From Nectonema munidae (Eukaryota > Nematomorpha > Nectonematoida > Nectonematidae): a stretch of 64,000 nucleotides of DNA. The notes beneath the pieces were generated by a model. The model did not search any database, had not been told where the DNA came from, and was given only the letters and a program-made list of their open reading frames with translations. Location of the stretch: assembly GCA_030549495.1 (NCBI GenBank), contig JAUIRK010000903.1, positions 806,001-870,000 of the forward strand, given 5' to 3'. Numbering within the stretch: position 1 is the stretch's first letter; the number at the start of each line of letters is the position of its first letter. Below, in pieces: positions 1 through 11,940 of the stretch. The position numbers were made by a program, and so were the translations under genes.

Positions 1-536
1 TTTTAATGATAATAATGATATAGAAAGAAAAAGTGTACATCTGTTTATAATAAATCAAAAACGTCAATTTCATTGCATCTTTTTGCTGTCTATATATCTC
101 CTTAACGAACCGTTTGGAACCGGGATTTCCCGGTTTTGTAAGTTTTTTTCGGTATCGGTTCCTAATTTTCCATACTTATGCAAACTCTAGTATATATAGA
201 CAAATACACACAAAACATATAACATTAGTCTAAATCCAGCACTGCCATAAACACATGTTGTGTAGACGAAATTTAATAGCTAAACTTAAGAGATATAAAA
301 CTACTCTACAACCTGGGTACAGTACAATTAAGATCAATATTTATATCAAAATCATATCATGATACTTTTGTATTGTTGGCTTATTTTTTCTGTAACTTTA
401 CTACGCGAGTCCCAAAACAAGAGGTTGAGGGTCGCGTGCTGCTATCAGGGTCGCTGTTGAGTCACTGATCTAAACTATTTTAGTCAACTCATCACACCAT
501 AAAAATACATAGAAAAAATGTTTTAAGTTTACAATT
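1..536. other. No gene seen
   Basis: AT-rich sequence without a convincing reading frame. Around 110-175 there is a short GC-richer patch with repeated 'ggaaccggg/ggttcc' words. It resembles a patch near 15480, so it may be a fragment of an interspersed repeat, but the ends cannot be placed. Confidence 0.4.
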
Positions 537-537
537 T

Positions 538-610
538 CCAGTGGTTCGCAACATCTGGGCCATGGCCCTAAGGCGCCCACGTAAGAAATGTGAGGGAGAC
601 ATGATGAACT
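538..610. repeat. Solo hAT-type terminus
   Basis: The stretch starts 'ccagtggttcgcaac' and continues into 'gggccatggccc', the same words that open the elements at 14459 and 19309. A matching inverted right end was not found downstream, so this is one end of a decayed hAT-type MITE or a solo end. Confidence 0.4.
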
Positions 611-2323
611 GGTAAGATTTGTTTTATGGAAATGGCTCTGAGTATAGAGTTTCTGCCTTGTTTGTATAAAGATGTCACTTAGTTTACCTATTCAAGTTAT
701 TTGAAGTTAATCTTTTATCAAGAATATATACATTTTTAAAACGTAATCCCTGATTTTACTACAAAAATTATTTTACATAGATTTTTTATCTCCAAACATT
801 TCAATATATGCATACATAATGATGCAAATTGTGTTTCATATTAATAACTAAATATTTTACCTTATAATTTATAGATTTTACTTTTGTTTCGTCTTTTACT
901 TTTGCTACGTATGAATCACAGAGACAACTTTTTTGATTCAATATTAGATTTTATCTCTTTATCTCAATGTCTTCTAATAGGACAACTCAAGATTTTGATA
1001 TGCCGGATTCTCAACCAAGAAACCAAAATATCCATAAGTAGTATGAAAAAGGCCAAGAGATCCAGAAGACATGATAAAGAAGAATTTGTATTTTTATAAT
1101 GTAGATCTTTGTGATTTATACTTATTTTTACATAGTGTACTTGTGATTTATTATAATGTTATATTGTGATTTTATTATTAAATTGTCACTCCTTTCACAT
1201 TCCACTTTCGTTTATATTGTCGTTATTTCTTTGGATCTACTGTACTACGTAAAAGTATGGTAGTGGTACATTTATTTTAAAACACATCTTAACATGTTTA
1301 GGGATGATTAGCCAATAAGATCCACGAAATGTGCGGGAAGGCGTGACGAAACAGTTAACAATATGCCGTATCTAATAAAAAGAAAAGACAGTAAAAAGTT
1401 GAAAGGAGGGGGAGATGACGTAAAAAGAGCAAAAATACTGGGTGTCATCATCTGTGAACCCCCACTTACATTGCAAATACGTAAATCGCATCAGCCCCAT
1501 TTTTGCCATAAATAACAAGTAAAATTTTCAAATTTTATATCTAATTTTATTGAGTTTTGTCGAATCTTCTTACTAAAACTTTCCACAGTTTGGAAATAAT
1601 GGCGTTATTTTGTATAGGCCAATTTGTATTTGTAATGTTAATCATAACAAACGAGATTTTTTAACGCGGATAAAAATTCCAAAAACATGTAATTGGACTC
1701 AGTAAAGGCAAAAGTCGACAACGTCAAATAAAAAAAAAATTTTCAGAGATAAAATTTTCTCTGGTAATAAATTATCACCATAGCGATTCGTAGAAACGTT
1801 GAAGAAGCTGAAACAGCCGCTGTAGAACGATCTTTTTCTATACTAAAAATGATTAGCAATGACTTTTATATAAAATTATCAATTGACTCAGATTAACAGG
1901 CTTGCACTAGGACTAGACAGACGTTGGCACACTCTGGTAGATCGTGAGACCGAAAATTTCAAATTGATATTTTAACAAGTCATATTTTGGCGAAAGATCC
2001 TAAATTTTTCAAATTAACAATATCGCGAAAATGTCAAGTATTGTATAACATACTTTTTATATTTACCAAGAGACGTACTCGCGCATATTCTCCCTCTTTC
2101 CTCGACCTTTTATGTAAGGGCGTGCCTTCAAAAACTGTGTAAGAATTTCAGATATTCAATAGAATTACTAGGCATTTCCAGTAATAACTGGATTATGCTT
2201 CAGTGCTTTCACGAAATAACTAATTACACGGATTGACTGAAGCATATATGCGCAAGTTATGTAGAATCGTTGGTGTGTGTATGTCTCCTAATGATATGAT
2301 GAGAATGAAGTAAGAGAGACATA

Positions 2324-2605
2324 GAAGAGAGAGAGAGAGAGAGATAAAGAAAGAGTGTATATGACCTCGAGTGCTGTCAATTGATATTCTTATTATTGAT
2401 CTTGATGCATATACATATAGAGACCATACACACGCATGTAGTATATACACACTCCTTCTATACCTTACATACAAAAAATATACAGCACACACATATACAA
2501 GGAATATATGACACAAGGCAAAACAAAGATATACGATATATAGAGAGGATACACACTCACACACACACACACTTACACTGAGATAGATGGATGGATGGAT
2601 GGATG
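2324..2605. repeat. Cluster of microsatellites
   Basis: An AG run (2324-2345), a CA run (about 2550-2572) and a TGGA/GGAT run (about 2585-2606) lie within 300 bases, with irregular TA/CA-rich sequence between them. Frames across this cluster on both strands are artefacts of the repeats. Confidence 0.85.
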
Positions 2606-2998
2606 ATGGGAGGTATTATATATATTATGTATTCATACATACGTAGGATATACAGTATACGCTACACATATATACACATGCGTGTATATACGGACACGTT
2701 AACATACTACACATAAATACATTCTCCTCGTCTGATTTAGCCTTTTTTCATCTGCCCGCACAAGTTTTAACAATAATAATAAAAGTCTTTCTCTTCCCTA
2801 GCACCAGTACTACTACTACTACAAAGCAATATTCCTCTCACAAGATTTATCTCCTTGACAAAGAAGCTCTAAAGAAGCGATAAAAATTATTCTTTTTTGT
2901 TCACGATTTATCCAATACGAACTTTTCCATTTGAAACAATTGTAACTTTGCATAATGAGGCATGAAAATTTGAGGAAATCTAATGTTTGGTAAGTTTA

Positions 2999-3052
2999 TT
3001 TGCAATAGATATTTAAATTATTATTTGCAATAGATATTTAAATTATTATTTG
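2999..3052. repeat. Two-copy 25-bp tandem repeat
   Basis: A unit of about 25 bases beginning 'tttgcaatagatatttaaat' is present twice in tandem with no visible change between copies. Confidence 0.85.
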
Positions 3053-3259
3053 CTAACAGTAGTAACAATTGCTCTCTTTATGCATTTGATGATTGTGTGT
3101 ATAAGTAACTTCTTACTCATAAAGTACAAATAGCACTGTTTATATTGAGTTACAAATTATTCATAAAAATAAGAGTTTAATAAATTTAGCTAGTCAAGTT
3201 CTCTTCTATATCCTTACTATGCTATAAATAAATAATTGTTATTAAGACGTGATATCTAT

Positions 3260-3495
3260 CAGTGGCGGATGAAGGAATTTTCGGTGGGGGAGGGGGGTAT
3301 GAAGAAAATATATATATATACAAAATGACAAGTTAAAAAGTATTTTTTTAAAGGTAAAGTATGCGAAAAACGAACTAAAAACGTATGTTTGAAATTTAAA
3401 AGTTCAAATTAAATTTTAATACAAGTTTTATTTAAAAAAAACAAATAATAAAATCCTTTCTTCTATTTGTATCACCAGTGGGGGGGGGGTCACTG
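3260..3495. mobile_element. hAT-like MITE with perfect 8-bp target duplication
   Basis: The element begins 'cagtggcggatgaagg' and ends 'gtcactg', an inverted CAGTG terminus. It is flanked on both sides by the identical 8-mer atatctat (3252-3259 and 3496-3503), the target-site duplication length of hAT transposons. The interior is A-rich with two G runs and has no coding potential, so it is non-autonomous. The perfect duplication suggests a fairly recent insertion. Its start resembles that of the element at 23853. Confidence 0.75.
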
Positions 3496-3901
3496 ATATC
3501 TATATTTAGGGTTATTGTTAAAAAACATATATTTCTTAAGATTGAAGCTCCCATTGTTTTTCTTCTAACTTAACCAGAAGCATACTTCATATTGTTTTGT
3601 GCTCAGATTTTGATAAAAATAATTTTGTTCTTTGTTTAAGTTCGTAGATGTAGAGTTTTTTTTAAAAAGAACTTATTAACATAACGAAATGTGCCTGTTT
3701 TATTTTGGCTTAATAATGAAATCGCTTGTAATTTAGAAGTAACTTAAGTTTCATTCATCAAATTTACATTATCAAAAAGGATTTATAAAAATGTATTCCA
3801 AATCAGACTTGAGTCTTACTTGGAAGTAATTTAAATACAAATATTTTTTATATTTATAGGAGTATTTCAATTACAAATATAAATACTTTAAAAACTATTT
3901 G

Positions 3902-4935
3902 AGTACTTTCCCCTCCCACCTAAGGGTATTAAAAAAATGTACTGAACAACATAAATTTATTAAATCAAGAAAATTTTTCAACAAAATTATATTGAAAACA
4001 AAAAAAACTAAACAATTTTTTTGATCTGTGGGTGGATAAAATGCAGCCATAATTGTATTAAATAAATTATTACCAAATGCGATGAGTGACGCCAATGAAA
4101 CTCTGCTAAATATCCATTTAGCATCTCCCGATCAGTTCCACATTGCCTCTTGTTTCTGACCTTTGCAGAACGCCAAAGTCGTTCAATATGTTGGATATGT
4201 GCTCCAGTGTCAGGATCCACAAAATTTTGACAGATTTACTGTCAGATGTTGGCATGTCGATACTCCTTGAAAACGTTGGGCCTTAATTGTACGATATGCA
4301 CGCCATTTATCAGAAAATGTTGTCGTTCTCCTTGGTTTCAATGCAAATACCTCCAAACACCCACTGTTGTGGGAGAATTTGACCAACATAATTTTTCCTC
4401 TTGGCAAACAATGCTTCATCTATCTCCACATGCATACCTGGACCACCAATGATAACAGGGTTTAAGAAGCTTCCAAAGACATACCTCTCTCATCTAATTG
4501 TTCTAGTTTTTATTCATTCCAAGTTCTCTCTCGCAATATTTTATTGAAGTCAGTTCATACGCCCATGAATAAATGAAGAGAATTAAATGCTCATAAGACA
4601 ACAATGAAGCACCAAGCCAATTATTTGTTCGCACTCCTTTCTCTTTTCTATAGCCCCCTTTGTAACAACGCCAACGATTCTTCTTTCGTCCTCCAAAAAC
4701 TAAATTCATTGAGTGTCCATTTGCACATTCTCACTTCAACTGCACCATTCCAACCTCTTGTAGAAAAATGATGCATTTCTCTTCATTGTCAAGTTTACGA
4801 ATGAGTGATTTTAAATTGTTCATTTATAAGATTGTTTTGTTATTAACCAGACGATTAATAAGCAGAAGATTAAGTATTCATTTATGGAACAGAAAATTAA
4901 AAAAATTAGTGGCGGGGCCAAAACAGGAAAGTACC
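3902..4935 (-). mobile_element. Merlin-superfamily DNA transposon
   Basis: A 1,034-bp element flanked by a perfect 8-bp direct repeat, actatttg, at 3894-3901 and 4936-4943. The right end reads, inverted, ggtactttcctg..., and the left end starts agtactttcccc, so the termini are imperfect inverted repeats. It carries a degraded minus-strand transposase. Merlin elements are known to make 8-9 bp duplications and to encode an IS1016/ISXO2-like DDE transposase, which fits. The MITE at 9955-10166 has nearly the same ends. Confidence 0.85.
4080..4770 (-). pseudogene. Merlin transposase remnant (ISXO2-like DDE domain)
   Basis: Read on the minus strand, pieces in different frames follow the Merlin order. 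An N-terminal part contains RWRCYKGGYRKEKGVRTNNW and a segment ending YCERELGMNK (4503-4709). A DDE core follows with GGPGMHVEIDEALFAKRKNY (about 4380-4450), then TFSDKWRAYRTI (about 4290-4330), then VDPDTGAHIQHIERLWRSAK and YLAEFHWRHSS (about 4090-4215). The two aspartates (VEIDEA, FSDKW) and the glutamate (AEFHW) of a DDE active site are visible. The frame is interrupted and sequence between WVFGG and the second aspartate is missing, so it cannot make an active enzyme. Confidence 0.85.
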
Positions 4936-5139
4936 ACTATTTGAAATACTCTTGAAAATACCTTTTGTTTTCTCAAATAAGACAAAAAAATGCTCACAAT
5001 GCATTGAATACTTTTCAATATTTATTAATCATGCTTATCACATTTTTATATTTAAACATTTATTAAAAATGTACTACATCTAATCCAAGTTTTAAATGTA
5101 TTCAGCTTTCATTGTATCTAATGGCTTAAGCTATTCTTA

Positions 5140-5720
5140 TAAGTAGTGTTACATCTAACAAACATTAAGTTTCAAAGGTCGCATCATTTAATTGACATCT
5201 ATCTGGTGTGATGACTTTACCACCAATTCTGAATTCAGCAAGAGCATACAAAGCTCGAATGTACCATTTTTGATGAATGTGGGAACTGTGAGCCATGTAA
5301 TTTCCAATATGACAAAGGATCTGAGTCTCCACTCTTCAGACATCCAGTCACTTGATGGGTAATCATTTACCTCGATTTTTATAGATTATGCGGTCTTGTT
5401 ATCAGTGTTGGTATTGTTATTGGTATCATATATCAATAATGGCTAAAAAGAATCCTTTATTCTTTTTTGTAATAGTGGTTTTGAACATCACTTGAGGGTC
5501 AGTAACGGTGCCTAGTAGTTTCATCAATTTCTGAATTAGCCTAGATTTGTTCTGTATTGTCACATCAAAGTAATTTGAATCTAGGATCTAACGTTGAAAC
5601 ATTATTAAATGCATTCTGGTTTTCAAAGGTAGGAAATCTTTTCTCTATTAATGATTCAAAGTCTGAAGAATCAAATTTTCTCTGATAAGACACCAGATCA
5701 TTTTTCGTAAGATTGATCAT
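5140..5720 (-). pseudogene. hAT transposase C-terminal remnant
   Basis: Minus-strand translation gives disconnected hAT-like pieces. STLDPRFK (about 5575-5600) matches the 'DPRFK' motif before the dimerisation region. SDPLSYWKLHGSQFPH (about 5270-5325) matches the conserved 'DPLxWW' start of the hAT dimerisation domain, and LYALAEFRIGGKVITPDR follows in another frame. Stops and frame changes are frequent. Family known: hAT transposases. The subfamily cannot be judged. Confidence 0.6.
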
Positions 5721-6471
5721 GATCCTATATTATGATCTGGTTATTATGATCGCTATTGTTATTCTTATTAAAACAATATATTAGAATTCACTATTAGTCG
5801 ATGTTAATCTGCTGTGAATGTCTGCATATATTAGTATAGCTTTTGAATTTCAAGCCTGAACGAGCAAGGTCGATTTTACAAGAAATTATAGAGAAGTGTT
5901 TGAAGTGTATTTGAAAAGTGTTTATATTTTTTTCAAATACAATTACGTCTAAACTTCAAAATTAAAATTACAAATACAAATTCTTTCAAAAATATTTGAA
6001 TTACCCTAAGGAGTCATTCACAATTGATGTCAATCAAAGACTGGGATTAAATAGTCAAAAGAATGGAAGGGGGGGGGTTATTTAATTAAGCAAAAAAAAG
6101 TTTGACGTCAATTGGGAAGGATCCTTAAAATAGAAATACGCATGTATTTGATCCCAAGTCTGCTCCAAATATGATTTGTTATCTCCTTTTTAGTATAGAA
6201 ACTCATTTACTTTAAGAGTATTTTTCATATTAATTACACAGGACAACATTTTGAAATTTTTTTTTTGCTGATTTTGTTTTGAGACTTGATTTTATACAAT
6301 CTTTACATGCTGAATATAAAAATTGAATTCATTTTTTCATATCACGTCAAGTTTTTTCTCTAAAAGCCAAATTCAGTTTGGTATATTTAGTCAACTAAAA
6401 TAAAAATAATGATAAATATATACATTTTTTACCTATTTTTAAGATTAATTTTTAGTGTTTTATTATAATAT

Positions 6472-8062
6472 GGCCTTGAGAAGAAAGTGTTTGAATTCCC
6501 CTGACTCATTTTGTTATATATGTGGAAGTTTTACAATCCCATCTCAAAGAATGGCAATTAATGAATTTATTAAAAAAGCTATTTTGCCTACTTTAAAATC
6601 AAATTAGGAGATCAAGAGTTTTTGGGCCCGCATACTGTTTGCAAACCTTGTGTGGAAAATCTCCGTCAATGGACAAAAGGCAGAAGGAAAAGTTTGTCTT
6701 TTGGAATCCCAATGGTTTGGCGTGAACAAAAGGACCATATTCAAGATTGTTACTTTTGTCTCACCAAAACTTTGGGTTTCAATAAGAAAAACAAAAAAGG
6801 CATTATTTATCCAAACTTACCTTCAGCAATTCGTCCTATCAAACATTCAGATGAAGTTCCTGTTCCTACTTTCGGAGGCTTACCATCATCAGATAATGAA
6901 ATTGATGATTCTGGTGCAAGTGATAACGATGAAGAATTGCAAGTTTATTTTTCCGATCAAAATAAACTATTCAATGAATCAGAATTGAATGATCTTATTA
7001 GAGATCTAGGTAAAATAACATTTTACCGTAATAGAGAAAAAAACTTACTCAATTTTTTTAAAAATGACAAGGAATTCATATTTTGCTCTGATATTCCTGG
7101 TTTATTGAAATGTATGGGTGTGGAGTGCTATGACATAAATGAATGGAGACTTTTTATTGATAGCTCCAGGAAAAGTTTAAAATGTGTATTGCTTCATAAC
7201 AAAAATATTTTCAGTGGAATACCTATTGGTTATTCAGCCAGTATGGAAGAGAGTTATGGTAATATTAAAAAATTTTAGAACTGTTGAAATATGAAGAACA
7301 ACAATGGTCAATATGTGTAGACCTCAAAATGGTAAATTTTTTATTAGGCCAACAAAGCGGTTATAGAAAGTACACGTGCTTTTTATGCTTATGGAATAGC
7401 CGTGCCAAAGAAAAACATTATACTCAAAAACATTGGTCTGGAAGAGAAGAGGTTACAATTGGAAAAAAAATATAATAAATAAACCGCTTGTTAAAAAAGA
7501 GAAAATTATTTTCCCTCCTCTTCATATAAAACTTGGGCTTATAAAACAATTTGTAAAAGCTTTAGATAAAAAAGAGGGTTGCTTTCAATTTATATTAAAG
7601 GCATTACCCCATTTAAGTTATGAAAAAGTAAAAGCTGGTGTTTTTGATGGAACGCACATAAGAAAACTTTTGAAAAGCAATGGGTTTATAGACACAATGA
7701 ATGTGAATGAAAAAAAGCATGGAAGGCATTTGTACCTATTGTTGATGGTTTTTTGGGAAATAGAAAAGATGAAAATTATGTAAATTTAGTTGAAACTTTA
7801 ATAAAAAGCTATCGTGATCTTGGCTGTAATATGAGTGTGAAGCTACATTTTCTTAATAGCCACCTTGAGAAATTTCCTGAAAATCTTGGAGCTGTAAGTG
7901 ACGAGCACGGTGAGCGCTTCCACCAAAGTTTGAAAGTCATGGAGGAAAGGTGTCAATGTCGATGGAATGAAAATATGATGGCTTATTATTGTTAGAGTAT
8001 TCAAAGAGACGATATAAATGCTAAATTTTCTAGAAAATCTTTTAACAGGAAATTCATTTAAA
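6472..8062 (+). pseudogene. Broken copy of a repetitive arthropod/cnidarian protein family
   Basis: The segment reads, in several frames, as one protein in order. A Cys-rich start (RKCLNSPDSFCYICGSF, near 6480) is followed by a second Cys pair region (HTVCKPCVENLRQW, near 6640; DCYFCL, near 6760). Then come an acidic linker, FIDSSRKSLKCVLLHN (near 7155-7200), ICVDLKMVNFLLGQQSGY, CFLCLWNSRAKEKH, a region with LPPLHIKLGL-like sequence (near 7510-7540), and DEHGERFHQSLKVMEERCQ with MMAYYC near the end. I recognise this as a family present in many near-identical copies in some crustacean and cnidarian genomes, usually left unnamed and probably carried by a mobile element. Its function is unknown to me. 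This copy is interrupted a few times and is not functional. No terminal repeats were identified. Confidence 0.7.
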
Positions 8063-9660
8063 TAAAGATTTATTCATACAAAATTTTAACGTTTCTTTAT
8101 TCATCCATAAAACTTAAAGTAAATCAGACTAATGAATATACTGATTTACGTAAAAATATTTGAGGCTAGACTTAAAATAAATTAAAGCGTATCTCAAAAA
8201 GTTGACCTGGTTAGGTAAAAATAATTTGATATTTGAATTCAGCAGACCCAAATTACCCTAAATCAACTAAAATTACTAAATCAGCAAAATTCTTGTTGAC
8301 CAGTGTTATTTTTGGGAGGAATAAAAAAAATTGTTTTTGACTTTTTTATATGTAAATATTTTTAGTAAAATTAATTGTATTTTTCACTATAAGACTATAT
8401 TTTTACCATGCTTTATACTTTTTTTAACTTATCACAATTGGCGAGAAAATTCATAAAATTAAAAACAAATATTATTTATACATCTCATATTCTTCCTTTT
8501 GAATGAATATATAGATACAATTGTTCATCCTCACTGTATTGAGTTAATCATTCAGTATCTTTTTGCGTAGTAAGTATCATTGTGTGCTATAATTAGTATA
8601 ACGTTGTGTTGTTGTAAGTTAGTCATTCGTTTCAAAGTAAATCTAATGTTTATAAAAAAAATAGACTTAGAGTTTAATAAATTTCTTTTGTTTCAATATT
8701 TTTACGATTGCTTGGTTGCATTCAGTTAACAAAAGCCTATCTTTAATGCCGCCCTTCAAAATTTCAAATACACGTTTATAGGTATGGAAAATTCGGATAA
8801 AAATCGTACCAATATTTTAGTCTAAAATATCTCGGTCAATTTTTATTGATGATACAAATAAATTCAGCGCCCGCGGCGCACCGCCTTCTTGGTACGCCAC
8901 TGGAGTTATGGATTCTTAGGGAACATATGGCGCTCAAACTCGAAACACTTTAAAATGTCAAACAACCTTTATTTTCCCGTTCGACTGAGGAAAAGCCATT
9001 TCAGGTGTTTACAAAAATTTGTATAAAAAAAAATATTTTTAATACGTAAAATCCGAATCCTAAAGTTTATTAGATACCGACTCCGGCTCCCATCCTTTGA
9101 AATCTGACTCCAAATTAGAATTTGATTTTTTACTAACAGTATTTTACATACTCAAACTAGTATTAATTAGCCTAGATTTTATATTTTGAATGCCTAATAA
9201 ACCGATCAATTTTGTCTTTCTCTCCTTTCCATTCATTGGTTTAAAGAATTTTTTATTTGCGAAGGCATCATTGTGCCTAATGATGTTTCTCACGTGGGAG
9301 AAGTTGAAAAATCTTCTGATAAAATGTTTATAATATTCATACATTTTTAACTATTTAATTATTATATCACAGATATATATTTTTTTCAAACTCTCCCTTT
9401 TTACATTTTGTAAAACCACACCCACTCAGCGAGAAAAAAAATAGTGATTTCTCGATTCCGAATCTTTTTGATTTAAAAATTTACTTTCATCTTTAAAAAA
9501 ATCAGACTTTGCGCATTTGGTGTGTTCATTCAACGGTATGTGAGTAACATTTTAAATGTAATTTTAAGGGAGAGATCTCCTTTAGTTCAAGAAACGACAG
9601 CTGCCAAAGCTGATTTTGCCTTGATTTAACGGTCATTTCTATCTTTGAAGGAGACATCAC
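8063..9660. other. No gene seen; one hAT-like end
   Basis: No protein-like frame. Around 8865-8905 the inverse strand reads 'cagtggcgtaccaagaagg' followed by a GC-rich stretch, a typical hAT-type terminus, without a recognisable partner end. From about 9040 to 9125 there are 'ccgactccggctcc' words related to the repeat at 9670. Confidence 0.4.
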
Positions 9661-9669
9661 TCTATTTGA

Positions 9670-9925
9670 AACGAGGGCCGTGGAGTCGAAGGGAAAATAT
9701 CAGACTTCTACAAAAATCCGAATCCCTCTCCAAGTACTTAAAAATCACACTCCGACGCTAAATACTTTAAAACCTAATACATTTAACGCCGATTCTTCTC
9801 TTCCGACTAAGATTAAAGAAGGCTCAGCCCACATAATTACAAAAAGCGAACTATTTTTTTCCTTTACAATATTTAAAAAAAACATTTTTTTTTACTTAAT
9901 AAACTGACTCTGACTTTGCCTCCAG
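9670..9925 (-). repeat. Interspersed repeat family R1 ('gtcggagtc' type), copy 1
   Basis: This stretch and 58600-58880 match in opposite orientation. For example 'tggagtcgaagggaaaatat' here corresponds to the inverse of 'atattttcccttggactc' there, followed in both by 'agtacttaa/agtactta' words and repeated 'gactc' and 'ccgac' words. No coding potential. The class is not known; it could be a SINE or MITE. Confidence 0.6.
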
Positions 9926-9954
9926 TTCTATTATATACCGAATTTACAACGTTT

Positions 9955-10166
9955 GGTACTTTCCTGTTATCGCCCCACCACCCCAAAATGTTATAAAATT
10001 TAATATTTAATTTCTTTAAATTTTCCATTTATGGGCTTTTTTTTCTATGAAAAAGGTTTTGATTAATGATATATAGTAAGTTTAATGTAGGTTAGGTTAA
10101 AACAATACAAGAATATTTATCGTGGTAGAAGAGCGATGAGTGGTGGGGCGATAACAGGAAAGTACC
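9955..10166. mobile_element. Merlin-type MITE with perfect TIRs and target duplication
   Basis: A 212-bp element with a perfect 27-bp terminal inverted repeat starting ggtactttcctgttatcg and continuing cccca-ccac. It is flanked by the identical 8-mer caacgttt (9947-9954 and 10167-10174). The terminal sequence closely matches the right end of the Merlin at 3902-4935, which has a transposase remnant. The 8-bp duplication also fits Merlin. The interior is AT-rich and non-coding. It is best read as a non-autonomous Merlin derivative inserted recently enough for the duplication to be intact. Confidence 0.9.
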
Positions 10167-10174
10167 CAACGTTT

Positions 10175-11094
10175 TTATTACCTGAGTTTTATCACCTTTA
10201 TAAGTCTCCATAATATGCCTTTAAACTGTTCCTTCTCTCTGTTAAATTTTGCTAATTTGTATTTTATGTCTTTTTTATATCAGGACTTGTTTGGCTTGTG
10301 AGTAGACGTCCATATGATTTTACTTGTTTTACGGTTGCGTTTCAGACACAAACTTTTAAAATAAAATTTAAAAATGATATATAAAAAAAAGGTATAAAAG
10401 TATTTATAGAAAAAACTTTTCATTAAAAAAATATTTACTACAAACAATTTGATTAATGATTTATAATATTGCAAAAAATTGTTTCTTTTCACTCACATGT
10501 TTCGATGTTAATAAAACATTTTTTGTTTTATCGAAATTTGTACACACATAGGAACTACAAGAGCAACTCCTATTTAGCACTTGTTCTGATATTGCACTAG
10601 GTCTCTTACAACAAAAAGCTGTAAGAAGCTTTTTATAAAATTTTGCCTCACGAGATAGGTCTCTTTATATACATCTCTTCGCAATTAAAACAGATATGAT
10701 ACTTTAAGATGTGGTGTGAGCCTAGAATAGAAAAAGGATTCTTTGATATGAAGATAGGAATACACTGTAAGAATAAACTTATGACATGCTGACCACTCAA
10801 CATGAAAATTTGAATTCTCAAAACCTTCGCATCTCGGTCAGCGCCACGCAAAGCACTAGTGAAAAGAGAAGGATCATATCTTCTCAAAGCACTTTGCTGT
10901 AAGATCTTTATTACATGATTGTCAGCTAGCTAGTGTGTGTATATTAATTAAGCTTCAGTTCACAAACTTAATTAGTTCATTGAATCTTTTAGTGAACCGA
11001 GATGTATTTTATATTTTAATTAATGTAAACAAATGATCTAAATCCATTACTGATACCTCTACTTTTTTTGAATCTCATTTAAAAAAGAAAAATA
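10175..11094. other. No gene seen
   Basis: AT-rich sequence. Frames here do not resemble proteins, and no repeat ends were recognised. Confidence 0.5.
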
Positions 11095-11097
11095 AAA

Positions 11098-11325
11098 TTT
11101 TAAAATAGTTGGGAATGGAGCAAGAAATTTATTAATGTAGTATATTTCGGAAGGACGACTTTCCTTTTTCAAGCATTTATTAAAGAAAAATGTAAACAAA
11201 GATTTGACATTTGATTGTGATGTAATGTAATGTAATGTGGGCTTCTTACATTACAAACACATGTACGTTTGTTGTCATTCCGAAATATATTGCATTGATA
11301 AATTTCTTGTTCCCTAATTTTATTT
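11098..11325. mobile_element. Palindromic MITE
   Basis: The outer ~50 bases form a long imperfect inverted repeat. The left arm contains 'gcaagaaatttattaatg' then 'atatttcgga'. The right arm, inverted, contains 'acaagaaatttatcaatg' then 'atatttcgga'. The centre holds a short 'atgta' repeat (about 11217-11240). No coding potential. Family not assigned and target duplication not resolved. Confidence 0.7.
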
Positions 11326-11808
11326 ATATTTAATTTACAAGATGCAACAAACTAATACTTTTATAAAATCTTTTTTGCCTTAAAAATATAGAATGAAGCT
11401 AAAACAAGCTTTCTTGAATTTTTATATTAGTTAATATAGAGAAAAAATGAAACTTAATTAAATATGTTTACAGTTTTAAGTTGACAAATTTGATGGCTTT
11501 GCACATTTCCTAATAGGCATTTTCTTTTGATATTATTTCATGTGTGATTTGGAAATTCTAGAAAGCGATCCAGTATAGTTTGTCTTTTCTTTGCTTGCGA
11601 CATCACTTTTGACACTCATGATATTAACTGCCCTGCTGTTGTTATATTATAAGTTTTGTCAGGGTGTTGCATTTCTACAAATAATTCTTTACAAACTCTT
11701 TCCATTTCCTCATCTGATGAAAACGCTTTCCGTGTTAGATTATTCTTTCTTCTGAAACCCAGGAAGTTCTTGATGAATTCTTCCCTGTGGTGATTTGGAG
11801 GAGGCATG

Positions 11809-11940
11809 ACTTTTTAGTCAAATCCACTTCAACCCACTTTTTTAGTTTTATTCAGTTGAATGCCTCATTTTAATCAAGGTTTTTTGGTCTTTGAAGGATT
11901 AAACTCAAAAAAGGTGAATAAGTGGATTTAACTAAAAAGT
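11809..11940. mobile_element. Short MITE with ~24-bp inverted ends
   Basis: The left end reads actttttagtcaaatccact and the right end, inverted, actttttagttaaatccact, giving 22 or so matching bases of the first 24. The 130-bp element has no coding capacity. No clear target duplication is visible, so the superfamily is open. Confidence 0.7.

Larger units (their letters stand above)
611..3259. other. Intergenic, simple repeats, no gene seen
   Basis: No reading frame here looks like a protein. The longest frames around 2220-2580 are products of low-complexity CA/TA repeats. Sequence near 1795-1910 faintly recalls a hAT transposase tail but is too degraded to call. Simple repeats are listed separately. 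Confidence 0.5.
3790..6010 (-). mobile_element. Decayed hAT element carrying a nested Merlin
   Basis: hAT transposase remnants on the minus strand at 5140-5720 lie between two stretches rich in 'caaatac/gtatttg' words (about 3830-3900 and 5930-6000) that look like related, inverted end regions. The Merlin at 3902-4935 interrupts the left part of this structure. The outer limits are approximate because no clean 8-bp duplication was found. Inference: the hAT was older and was hit by the Merlin. Confidence 0.4.

Noticed and set aside
1795-1990. Possible hAT transposase tail on the plus strand ('AAVERSFSILKMI')
   Set aside because: Only one short motif resembles hAT dimerisation domains and the following sequence does not fit; too weak to list as a feature.
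2220-2581. Overlapping 116- and 66-codon frames on opposite strands
   Set aside because: They consist of CA/TA simple repeats and encode low-complexity peptides.
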